Positions 55,000 to 64,000 of a stretch of DNA of 64,000 bases are shown piece after piece (positions within the stretch are counted from its first letter, which is position 1; every line of letters starts with the position of its first letter). This stretch comes from Procambarus clarkii. Its lineage: Eukaryota; Arthropoda; Malacostraca; Decapoda; Cambaridae. The stretch spans positions 932,591 to 996,590 of the forward strand of contig NC_091177.1 in assembly GCF_040958095.1 (NCBI RefSeq). Reading direction: 5' to 3'. The position numbers were made by a program, and so were the translations under genes. Below the pieces are notes generated by a model. That model ran no database searches. It was not told where the DNA came from and worked only from the letters and a program-made list of their open reading frames with translations.

Positions 55000-55181
55000 G
55001 TACACACACACACACACACACACACACAGCTGATATACCCGAGCTGAGAGGTATGAGCTACGAGGAGAGACTACGGGAATTACGAGACTACACACACACA
55101 CACACACACACTACGTATGTGTGTGTGTGTACCTCACACTACGTATGAGGTATGAGCTACGAGGAGAGACTACGAGACTAT

Positions 55182-55222
<41 letters not shown>

Positions 55223-55241
55223 CACGCACACACACGCACAC

Positions 55242-55331
<90 letters not shown>

Positions 55332-55342
55332 ACACACACATC
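55000..55342. repeat. (CA)n tracts with duplicated LINE scraps
   Basis: CA tracts alternate with copies of ATGAGCTACGAGGAGAGACT, a 30-50 base piece of LINE coding sequence also at 54601. It occurs at about 55051 and 55150, the first preceded by the same GAGCTGAGAGGT context. Confidence 0.85.
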
Positions 55343-55860
55343 TCAATGTTTGCTGATGATGCAAAAATTATGAGGAGGATTAAGACAGGAAGATAGTGTG
55401 AGGCTACAAGATGACCTAGAAAAGCTGAAGGAATGGTCCAACAAATGGTTACGAAAGTTCAACCCAAGTAAATGTAAGATAATGAAACTAGGCGGAGAAA
55501 ATAGGAGGCCAGACACTGGATACCAAATGGGAGATGAAGTCCTTCGTGAAACGGACAGAGAAAGATCTAGGAGTTGATATCACGCCAAACCTGTCTCCTG
55601 AAGCCCACATCAAAAGAACAACATCAGCGGCGTATGCGAGGCTGGCTAATATCAGAACAGCCTTCAGGAACCTGTGTAAGGAATCTTTCAGAACCTTGTA
55701 TACCACATATGCAAGACCAATTCTGGAGTATGCGGCCCCAGCATGGAGCCCGTACCTTGTCAAGCACAAGGCGAAGCTGGAAAAAGTTCAGAGGTATGCT
55801 ACTAGGCTGGTCCCAGAACTAAGAGGCATGAGTTAGGAGAAAAGGCTGTGTGAAATGCAC
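55335..55860 (+). mobile_element. CR1/L2-like LINE fragment
   Basis: Starts directly at the end of the CA tract with SMFADDAKIMRRIKTG, then (after frame changes) 55534-55836: RTEKDLGVDITPNLSPEAH, RTAFRNLCKESFRTLYTTY, ILEYAAPAWSPYLVKHKAKL, ending at a stop after ELRGMS. The parental order is kept, but upstream and downstream parts are missing. Confidence 0.85.
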
Positions 55861-55945
55861 CTCACGTCGCCCTGATACAGTAATTGGGTGGTTGTCTCAG
55901 GTAAGACCAGGCAATACCAGCGTCCATACATGACTATGCTCTACT

Positions 55946-55957
55946 TTTTGAACTACG
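55946..55957. repeat. Target-site duplication of the second LINE, left copy
   Basis: TTTTGAACTACG, repeated at 62258-62269. The T run makes the exact edge uncertain by one or two bases. Confidence 0.75.
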
Positions 55958-56493
55958 GCCCCCTCCCCGCTCAGCTCGTTGTCGCCGTGTGGGGGCTTCG
56001 TGGGCGGCTGCTGGAGTGTGATGCTCCTTAGGACAGTCCTCTGTCCTTTTCTAGCCTTGTGCTCCTGCTGCCGTCCTCTCCAATTCTGCTGGGCACCTTT
56101 TCCTTTTCCTTCTGTTTCGTTTTTCTCCCCCCTCTTCTCCTATCTGCTTGCCGTTTCCTGCCGACCTTTTGCTCGTTCTGGTTCTTCCATGGACTTCTTC
56201 TATTTTGACGCCCGGGTGCTTGAGGAGGCATACTCATGCACCCGTAGAACTGCAGTACCCGACGTCGAGAGCGAGGGGAACCTTTTATTGTCAATCCCCA
56301 CTTCGTCACTGAACCCGATCTCGACGGACTGTCGGTTTCTTAAGGTGGCGTTTGTGGGGCGTATACTCACGACGCACCCCTAGGAGGCCCCGACAAGATC
56401 GGCGATAGCTTCTTGTTGGGTGTCCTGCCTCTAATTGTGGCTCCATGGTGGGTGTGGGGGCACATTCGTGAGTGAATTCTTAATTTCGTCAAG

Positions 56494-58421
56494 ATGATAA
56501 CCCCTGTTTCGGCTGCTTCTGGCTTACCTTTTCAGGCTCGTGGGGTGGGCGACCAAGCCCCCGAGTCGGTCCGTATTGGAAGACCGGGCTCTGTAGCCTC
56601 CGCTGCATTGGGCCCCGACCTTGCTCCTCCTTTGGCCTCTCTGACTCCTTCCCCTGGCTCCCCTCCCTCCTCTGTGGTTGGGTCGAGCCCCAAGCCCCCA
56701 GTGGTGACTACCTCGTCCCCTGGCGCGGCTCCTTCTCTAGTTGTAACTACTGCGCCTTTTAACCCCTCTCTCTCTGGGGGTTCTCACCGCCGTCCTCGTC
56801 ACGGCCGCCCTCGCTCGATTCCTTCCAGTTCTGCTACCTATCAAGCCTTGTTTGGTCCGCTTCGTGGACCAAATATTTTGATCTCCTCCCTCTTGATTCT
56901 GCGCCTCCTGACGATTTCTCCCTTCATCGACATCTCATTGATTCCGTGGATGCCTCCATTACTTTCAACCCCACTCGTCTCGGTACACGTGTCGTTGCTG
57001 CTCCTTCTCAGGATGCTGCTTCCCGCTTGGCTGCCTTATCCTGCCTTGGCGAGACCCCCGTTCGGGTCTCGAAGAACGCTCAATTGAATGCCAGTGTTGG
57101 CACTATTTTGCTCCCGCCCCATGTTGCAACCGGTGTTCGGGACCTGCGCGACTGCCACGACGATATTCGCCATATCCTCGCTGCCCAGGGCCATTCTATT
57201 CTCCAGGTGGACACGTTTACTCGTCCCCCTCGTGGTAGTCGCCGTCAACCCCTCCGGGTTGTGAAGATTACCTTTGATGGTAGGACCCTTCCACCCTCTG
57301 TCATTCTTGCTGGTGCCAGGTGCTCTGTCCAGGAGTACATTCCTTCTCCTCGGCTCTGCAACAAGTGCTGGAGGTTTGGGCATGGTGCCCTCCGCTGCTC
57401 CGGGACTGTCTCTCTCTGTCCTTTGTGTGGTGGCGAAGGTCACTCTAAGTCGGAGTGCACTTCTCCCCAGGCTCGTTGCCTCAACTGCGGTGAGGCCCAT
57501 CCTACCTTCTCCCGTGCGTGTGTCCATTACAAGCTTGAGGCGGCCGTCCTCAACCTGAAGCACCGGGAGCGTTTATCTTTTCCTGAGGCGAGGCGCCAGG
57601 TTCGCCGGCTCCCGCCTTATGCTAATATCTCTTATGCTCGCGTGTTGCGCTCTTCCTCTCCTCGTCCTTCCCGCCTTCCTCAGACTCACAACCGTTTCCG
57701 GGCCTTGGACCCTGATGCGCCCACTGCCCCCTCCTCTGTTCCTTTGGGTTCTCTCCCGAAGGATCCTCCTCCTGGTCCTCTGTCTGGGGTTCCCCTTCCT
57801 TCTACCCGGTCTGTCGTGTCTTCTGTGTCTTCTTCCTCGTCCCCCTCCGATCCTCCTTCCCATCCTCTTCCTCCGTCTATTGGCTCTCCCCACCGCCTGT
57901 CGGTGCGGGCGGATGTCCATCGCTCTCCTAACGGCCGTCGTGTGTGCTCTCGTTCGGCTTCTCCTGTTGAGACACTGGAATCCGTTGCCCGGTACGTAGT
58001 TGCTGGGACACCGGTCTCTTTAAGTCAGAAGCGTAAGCCTGGCTCCTCTCCTTCCTCTTCCCCGGCGGGTAAGAAGGCTTCGCTTTCTTCCTCAGCTCCT
58101 CCTTCTGGCTCTGTTGCTCCTTCCCCTCCCGTTTCAGTGCTTGCGCCCCCTGTTCCTGCTATGGAGGTTTCTTTGGCCCCTGCTTCCCTTTCGGTTGCTG
58201 CTCTTGCTGGGGTGCGCTCCCCTCTTTCTACTCCCCCTCCTCCTGCTGCTGTCCTTGACGGCTCCTCTCCGTTGTCTCCTCCTCTTCCTCCTCCTCCTCC
58301 AGACCCTGCCCGCCCACCTCTGCTCTGTTCTCCCGTTTCCTTCCCTCCGTCTTTGCTCAGTTTACCCATGCCCCCTAACCCTGACTTTGCTGACCCTGAT
58401 CCCGACCCTGATATTCTTTAA
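56494..58421 (+). pseudogene. LINE ORF1, gag-like, one frameshift (about 640 codons)
   Basis: ATG at 56494 opens a Pro/Ser/Ala-rich N-terminus to SATYQALFGP near 56855. A one-base loss at about 56855-56865 moves the continuation (WTKYFDLLPLDSAPPDDF, DASITFNPTRLGTRVV) into another frame, which is open to 58421. Three zinc knuckles at 57357-57522: CNKCWRFGHGALRC and CPLCGGEGHSKSEC (both CX2CX4HX4C) and CLNCGEAHPTFSRAC (CX2CX3HX6C). The C-terminal 250 residues are a Pro/Ser-rich low-complexity tail. Role: RNA-binding partner of ORF2. Whether the shift is real or an assembly error cannot be told here. Confidence 0.8.
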
Positions 58422-58449
58422 CGTGCTCTGTTGGTCTTTCGCCTTTGTT

Positions 58450-61400
58450 TCTTCCTTGTTCTCTGTTTTTGTTCTTTCTCTTCTCGTCGTTGTCCATTCT
58501 TCAATGGAACGTTCGAGGTTATTACGCCAATTTCCTCGAACTCCAACTTCTGATTTCGTGGTTTTCGCCCCTTTGTGTCTGTCTCCAGGAGCCAATGCTT
58601 GGTGCTCGTCCTGGTCGTTTTCGTGGCTATTCCTTTCTCTCCCCCCCCCCCAGCCATTGCTGGGGCTTCTAATTCTTCTGCTCTTTTGATTCGGGCTGAT
58701 GTTCCCTTTGTTCCTTTACTTTTTCCTTCGCCTCTCCATTGTTCTGCTGCTCGTATCTTTGTGGGGAAATGGTACACAGTTTGTTCCATTTATCTCCCCC
58801 CGAGTGTCCCGCTCTCTCTTCCTGATTTGAAACACCTCCTGGACTCCTTGCCGGAGCCTGTGCTCCTGCTGGGTGACTTCAATTGTCGTCATTCTCTTTG
58901 GGGTGACGTTCTGACGAATACCCGGGGTCGCCTCCTTGAGCCGTTTCTCCTCTCTTCTTCCCTGTCTCTTCTGAATTCTGGTGAGCCCACTCATTTGGAC
59001 TCTCGGACTCGCACCCTTTCTTGTCTTGATCTTTCTCTCTGCTCTTCTTCTCTTTACTTAGATTTCACGTGGCAGGTTCTTGATGACCTCCATGGAAGTG
59101 ATCATTTCCCCATCCTTGTTTCCTTTTTCTCTTTTCGCCCTTCCCTCTCTTTCCCTAGGTGGCAGTTTGCTAAGGCAGACTGGACCCTATTTACCCTCAG
59201 TGCTGCTCTCCCTGACCTCTCCCTTCTGCCTCTCTCTCGCGCTCTCCTCCTTTTTCATGACACTGTCTTCAACGCTGCCCTCCGCTCTATTCCTCGCTCT
59301 TCCTCTCGGGGTCCACGGAAGTGCGTTCCCTGGTGGAATGCGGACTGTGCTCGGGCTGTCCGCTGTAAGCGTGCAGCCTGGAAGAGGCACCGCCGTAGGC
59401 AGACGACTGATTCTTTTCTTTTCTTTCGGAAAGCGAGTGCGGTGGCCCGTAGGGCCATCCGTACGGCTAAACGTGAATGTTGGGCATCTTATGTCTCAAC
59501 AATTACGTCCGAGACCCCTCTGGCCCAGATCTGGAAGCGTATCCGCAAGATAGCGGGTAAGTTCGTTCCCGATGTTTCACCGGTCCTTCACCTCCATGAT
59601 ACTCTTGTGGCGGACCCGTTGCAGGTCGCTTCCGAACTGGGTTCCCATTTTTCTTCTGTTAGCTCTGGTCTTCATCTTCCCCAATCTTTCCTTCTTCGTA
59701 AACCTGTCCTTGAGTCTCGTCCTTTAGATTTCTGCACTCATCTTCAGCTTCCCTATAATGATCCCTTCTCTCTCTCTGAACTTCGTTCTGCCCTGGCCCT
59801 CTGCGGTTCTACGGCGGCGGGCTCCGATGGTATTCATTATGAGATGCTTCGCCATCTCCCTCCGAGCACGTCTCAGTATTTACTGAGTCTGTATAATCGG
59901 ATCTGGGAGTCGTCGTCAGTCCCTGAGGACTGGCTCGATGCCGTTGTCCTCCCTGTTCGCAAACCGGGGTCTCTGGGTACTTCCCCTAAGGACTTTCGCC
60001 CTATTGCTCTCACAAGTTGTGTCTGCAAACTCTTTGAACGTATGGTTAACGTTCGTCTGATGTGGTTCCTGGAACACCATCACCTCCTCTCCCCTTCTCA
60101 ATTTGGTTTCCGCAAGTGCCGCAGCACGACAGATGTCCTGGTGAACTTGGAGGTCTATATTCGTACTGCTTTTGCTGCGAAGACCTCCGTTGTTGCCGTC
60201 CTTTTTGACCTAGAAAAGGCTTACGACACCACTTGGCGTTATCATATCCTATCTCAACTTCATTCTTTTGGCCTTCGTGGTCATCTCCCTCTCTTTCTCC
60301 GCAGCTTCCTCTCTCGTCGTTCCTTTCGGGTGCGCCTTGGTACCGCTCTCTCTCCCTCTTTTCAGCAATATGAAGGTGTGCCCCAGGGTAGTGTTCTGAG
60401 CACTACTCTTTTTCTTGTTGCCCTCAATGGTCTTCTTTCCTCTCTTCCTTCTGGTGTCTTCTCCGCTCTCTATGTTGATGATCTTACCCTTTGTTGTCAG
60501 GGTGATGATTCGCCTCTCCTTCAACGCCGGCTTCAACTTGCAATTGCTGCCGTGTCGTCTTGGGCCACAGGTCATGGCTTCAAGTTCTCTACTTCTAAGA
60601 CTTGTGCCATGACTTTTACGCGGAAACGGGTTGTTCTTCGTCCCTCTTTGTCACTTTATGGTCATCCCCTTGAGTACAAAGATTCCGCGAAGCTTTTGGG
60701 GTTATTCCTTGACACTCGTTTGTCTTGGTCTCCCCATATCTCTTACCTCCGTGTTGAGTGCTCTAAGGCCCTTACCCTCCTTCGGGTCTTGTCCCATACT
60801 TCTTGGGGGGCAGATAGGCGCACTCTCCTTGCTTTACATTCCTCTCTCGTCCTGTCTAAGCTCGATTATGGTTGCCCTGCTTACTCGTCTGCTTCTCCTT
60901 CTACTCTTCGCCGTCTTGATGTTTTGCACCATACTGGGTTGCGCCTCAGTTCTGGTGCCTTTCGTTCGACTCCCATCCTTAGCTTGTATGTTGACACTGG
61001 CTTCCTGTCTCTCCAGGACCGCCGTGATCGCTACTGTCTTCGCTATCTTGCGCGGTCCTTGCAACATCCTTCCTCTCGCCTCTGTCGTGCTTTAACTTTT
61101 ACCCCTCCTGCGGTTCCTGTTCCTCTTCACCACCTCCCTCTTTCTGTCCGGTTATCTCGCCTACAGGATTCCCTCTCCGTTCGTATTTCTGATGTTTCTC
61201 CTCGTGTTGTTCCTTCTTTGCCCCCGTGGAGGGTCCCTCTTCCGCGGTTTTGTACTTCCTTGACCCGTATCACTAAAGCTTTTACCCCTCCTACGGTTCT
61301 AAAACGCCTTTTCCTCGAGCACTTTTCTTCTCACTCCCGCTCCGTTTCTGTCTTCACCGATGGGTCTAAGTCAGCGGACGGTGTTGGCTACTCTGTTGTT

Positions 61401-62171
61401 TTTCCTGATCACACTTATATGTGTCGCTTGCCTCCGGAGACTAGCATCTTTACAGCAGAACTTTATGCTATTCTCTATGCTCTTCGTCTCCTGCTTTCTC
61501 GTTGTCAGTCTTCCTTTGTGGTTGTTGTTGACTCTCGTAGTGCCCTCATGGCTCTCGGGTCCTTTAATCCGGTTCATCCAGTAGTTGTCGAGATCCAGCA
61601 TTGGCTGTTTCTCGTTCACAGTAAATTTAAGTCGGTTGAGTTTTGTTGGGTTCCCAGCCATATTGGTGTGTCTTTAAATGAGCGTGCGGATGCTGCCGCT
61701 AAGGAAGCTGTCCGCTCTTGTCCCATCTCTCGTAAAGGCATTCCGTATTCCGACTTTTACCCAGTTATCCATTCCTCAGTTCTTACCCGTTGGCAGGCTT
61801 CTTGGTTGTCTGTTACTGGTAACAAGCTACGTACTCTTAAATGTTGTGTTTCCTCGTGGCCGTCCTCCTTCCACTGTAACCGGCGGTGGGAAACAGCTCT
61901 GGCGAGGTTGCGTATTGGCCATACTCGCTTAACCCATGGTCACTTGATGGAGCGCCGCCCTGCTCCTTATTGTCCTAGTTGCATTGTCCCTCTTACGGTC
62001 GTGCATGTCCTTCTTGAATGTCCTGACTTCCAGGACGAGCGTGTGTCTTGCTTTCCGACCGCCCCTCGCGGTCACCTGTCCCTCGATAGAATTCTTGGTG
62101 ACTCTGATACTTTTGATATCGTTCGCCTTATGCGTTTTTGTTCTCGTATTGGCATCCTTGGTGATATTTAG
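58450..62171 (+). pseudogene. LINE ORF2: APE endonuclease, RT, RNase H; frameshift at C11
   Basis: The endonuclease start (SILQWNVRGYYANF, CLQEPMLGARPG) lies in the frame 58445-58672. After eleven C at 58641-58651 the rest is in the frame open from 58575 to 62171. Positions counted from 58575: GDFN (D101, N103), SDHF (D176, H177), RT with LFDLEKAYD (D545), EGVPQGSVLS, and YVDD (633-636). RNase H has FTDGS (D929), TAELYAI (E962), VDSRSA (D986), PSHIGVSLNERADAAA (D1039). The C-terminal zinc motif is CPSCIVPLTVVHVLLEC (1133-1149). One extra C is enough to explain the break, so the copy is either very young and dead or mis-sequenced in the homopolymer. Confidence 0.85.
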
Positions 62172-62257
62172 CGCCCTCTGATTATTTTGCGTATTTGATG
62201 GTGCTACATAGCCTTCCCGGTTTGGTGCCTTCTTTTGATAATTACTTACTTACTTAC

Positions 62258-62269
62258 TTTTGAACTACG
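62258..62269. repeat. Target-site duplication of the second LINE, right copy
   Basis: TTTTGAACTACG directly after the (TTAC)n tail. Confidence 0.75.
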
Positions 62270-62944
62270 ATAATCTGGTATGACATTATTAATGGAATTA
62301 TTATTATAGTTCATTATTTGTATTATGGTCATTTAAGCGGAACTGGCTTGGACGAAGGTATGGTAAACGGGGATTAGGAAGGTGTTAGGGCAGGCGGATA
62401 AATAGAATAAGGGATGGGTATAATATCGAGAACTGCCAGATTCACGAAGCAGTTACGCAAGTACTAACGAAAGTGTGCATCTTTCCTCAATCTTTGAGAG
62501 CTTTGCTTACATTTCTTAAAAAAATTACAAGCATGAAAACTTGCCAATCATCTGTTGTTATTGCTATAATCAGCCTCCTGGTGCTTCGGAGCTCATTAAC
62601 TGTTTAATAATTGTAAACAAAGCCGCCAGTGATTGAGAAAAGATGTCACAGGTTCGTAAGTGCTTGCGTAACTGCTTCGTGAATCTGGCCCCCCCTGACC
62701 CTTTTGGGGTTGTGCACTGGGTATTGTTGAAATAGTGTTGAATGTGATAGTGTGGTGAGTGGTGCCACATTATGTACCGTTTATCGGGGATTTTTGTTGG
62801 CCCTTGTGGCGCCTCTTAATTAGGAAAACCATTTGTTTTAGACCTTGTTTGGAAGACGCTGGCCGGTGGTTTGTCAGGTTAGTCGTTTATAATGTTGATT
62901 CTATGTTTTTGTTAGTGTGTGTCTCTTACCCCATGAGCTTCTTT
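62270..62944. other. Unassigned sequence with an inverted pair
   Basis: CCAGATTCACGAAGCAGTTA (about 62438) and its inverse TAACTGCTTCGTGAATCTGG (about 62669) flank 230 bases, so this is probably a small inverted-repeat element (about 62438-62690). Confidence 0.6.
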
Positions 62945-63145
62945 TTATGACTTACTGTAAATATGTAGCTCTTGTAATAGCACTTTCTCTGTAACCAGCT
63001 GACACTGTAACTATAAGGTGTGAAGGATAGAAGAAATTGTTTATGTAATAATCTAAGATGAGGTCTGATAAAGACCTTTTGTGCGCTCTGTAATGTTTTT
63101 GCGCTACCGCTCACAGGATGAGTATGGGGTGCACAATAAACTAGC
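62945..63145 (+). repeat. I-type LINE 3' UTR fragment
   Basis: TAAGGTGTGAAGGATAGA, GAGGTCTGATAAAGACCTTT and GGTGCACAATAAACTAG match the 3' UTR of the 5160-5780 element. 5'-truncated. Confidence 0.8.
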
Positions 63146-63644
63146 CGCCTTCGGCGGCAACAATCAATAGGGTCTGGAAGGTGGTAATATTCAGGGTTTA
63201 CAATTGTTTTTGTACAATTTTCAGGGTTATTAGGAAGTTCCTAATATTCTCTTCGTGGGTGATGGAGAGTTACTGATCTGTGGAGTTATCTTTTCTTAAT
63301 ATTTCTAACTTTGAGTTGTAGCGACACCTTAAGTGCTTGGAGCTCCTAGAATACTAATCTGTCATAAGAAATTATATAACGAAAAAATTATTAACTCTAT
63401 GGACTAGTTCCAGAATATTTCACATCTATTGACTTCATGAAGGTTTGGAGGCTGATTTCCCTTATTAAGGAGGGCCATTAGGGCCGACCCACGTCCTATG
63501 ACAGTACCCTTTCCACCACCAGTCACCCTGCAGAGTTTAATGAGGCTAGCCCAAAGTGTCTGGCCTTCAACTTTGAACAGGCAGACACCCTTTTTCATAG
63601 ATATAAATGTCTCTTACCGATTAGGGGTGTACATCTATATGCAG
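63146..63644. other. Unassigned sequence
   Basis: A small hairpin GCCGCCTTCGGCGGC at 63145-63159; nothing else recognised. Confidence 0.4.
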
Positions 63645-63842
63645 GCGATGAGTCACAATAACGTGACTGAAGAATGTTGACCAGACCACACACTAGAAGG
63701 TGAAGGGACGACGACGTTTCGATCCGTCCTGGACCATTCTCAAGTCGATTGTGAGAATGGTCACAATCGACTTGAGAATGGTCCAGGACAGATCGAAACG
63801 TCGTCGTCCCTTCACCTGCTAGTGTGTGGTTTGGTCAACATA
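63645..63842. repeat. Dispersed repeat P, palindromic double copy
   Basis: 63675-63840 is an inverted repeat with arms of about 78 bases (outer word TGTTGACCAGACCACACA, inner word CAAGTCGATTGTGA) around a six-base loop GAATGG, with a few mismatches. Confidence 0.92.
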
Positions 63843-63914
63843 AAATGACTTATTTACATCCCTAGCTGTTAAGATATATACACATATATAAACAAGATGA
63901 TAACACTGACGGGG

Positions 63915-64000
63915 AAGATTATAACATAAGAATGAAGGTAACTGCTGAGGGCCTATTGACCCATACGGGGCAGCTCCTATTTATATCCACCCAATCTCAT
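63915..64000 (+). repeat. Dispersed repeat (ACATAAGAA family), cut by window end
   Basis: TAACATAAGAATGAAGGTAA, GGCCTATTGACCCATACGGG and ATCCACCCAATC; the family at 12588-12665. Confidence 0.6.

Larger units (their letters stand above)
55958..62257 (+). mobile_element. Near-complete pyrimidine-rich I-type LINE with two frameshifts
   Basis: About 6.3 kb: a 5' UTR of roughly 535 bases, ORF1 56494-58421 (one frameshift), ORF2 from about 58450 to 62171 (one frameshift at a C11 run) and a short 3' UTR ending in (TTAC)n at 62242-62257. The plus strand is strongly C/T-rich, with codons ending in T or C, unlike the A-rich element at 43935-49506. ORF2 has endonuclease, RT with YVDD, RNase H and a terminal zinc motif, so it is also I-group but a distinct lineage. 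Confidence 0.85.

Noticed and set aside
58025-58789. Minus-strand frames inside the second LINE
   Set aside because: Shadows of the pyrimidine-rich sense ORFs; Gly/Glu/Arg-rich composition reflects the complement of C/T-rich DNA.

Overview
This window looks like nuclear DNA from an arthropod, most likely a decapod crustacean (a crayfish-like genome is my inference). Supporting signs are an interstitial array of the arthropod telomere pentamer TTAGG, dense long microsatellites, many minisatellites, and numerous tRNA-headed SINEs and non-LTR retrotransposon pieces on both strands. I found no host protein-coding gene that I can name. Two short ATG-initiated, splice-donor-terminated stretches (3960-4061 and 13914-14013) are the only candidates for host exons, and both are weak.

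Layout. 1-9000: decayed CR1/L2-like reverse transcriptase (RT) pieces, a 5S-rRNA-headed SINE at 2845-3094, a promoter-like stretch with a CCAAT box and a CRE near 3800, a MITE at 4620-4970 and I-type LINE 3' ends. 9000-25000: a second MITE sitting inside a (TA)n tract, a broken I-type LINE with RNase H at 14608-16268, a hAT transposase C-terminal relic at 17860-18290, several SINE subfamilies, and minisatellites at 11.6, 12.8 and 22.3 kb. 25000-43900: mostly tandem repeats (20-, 47-, 23-, 21- and 37-bp units), (CT)n tracts, the TTAGG array at 36850-37226, and more SINEs. A LINE relic at 39146-41110 has had part of its own coding sequence amplified into a 47-bp satellite.

43935-49506 is the best preserved element: a full-length I-type non-LTR retrotransposon. 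It has a 12-bp target-site duplication, an initiator plus DPE at its 5' end, an ORF1 with three zinc knuckles, an intact 1219-residue ORF2 (endonuclease, RT, RNase H, terminal zinc motif) and a hexamer-repeat tail. A 30-bp minisatellite follows at 49665-50895. From 51300 to 55860 there are CR1/L2-like RT copies broken up by (CA)n tracts. 55958-62257 is a second, unrelated, pyrimidine-rich I-type element, also with a 12-bp target-site duplication. It is nearly intact but carries one frameshift in ORF1 and one at a run of eleven C in the endonuclease part of ORF2. The last 1.7 kb holds an I-type 3' UTR fragment, a 166-bp palindrome and a truncated dispersed repeat.

How the parts work together: the LINEs encode nicking, reverse transcription and RNA binding. 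The SINEs carry Pol III-type heads (tRNA-like or 5S) and tails shared with other elements here, so they probably depended on LINE machinery. Most long open frames in the window are artefacts of tandem arrays whose unit has no stop codon in several frames.
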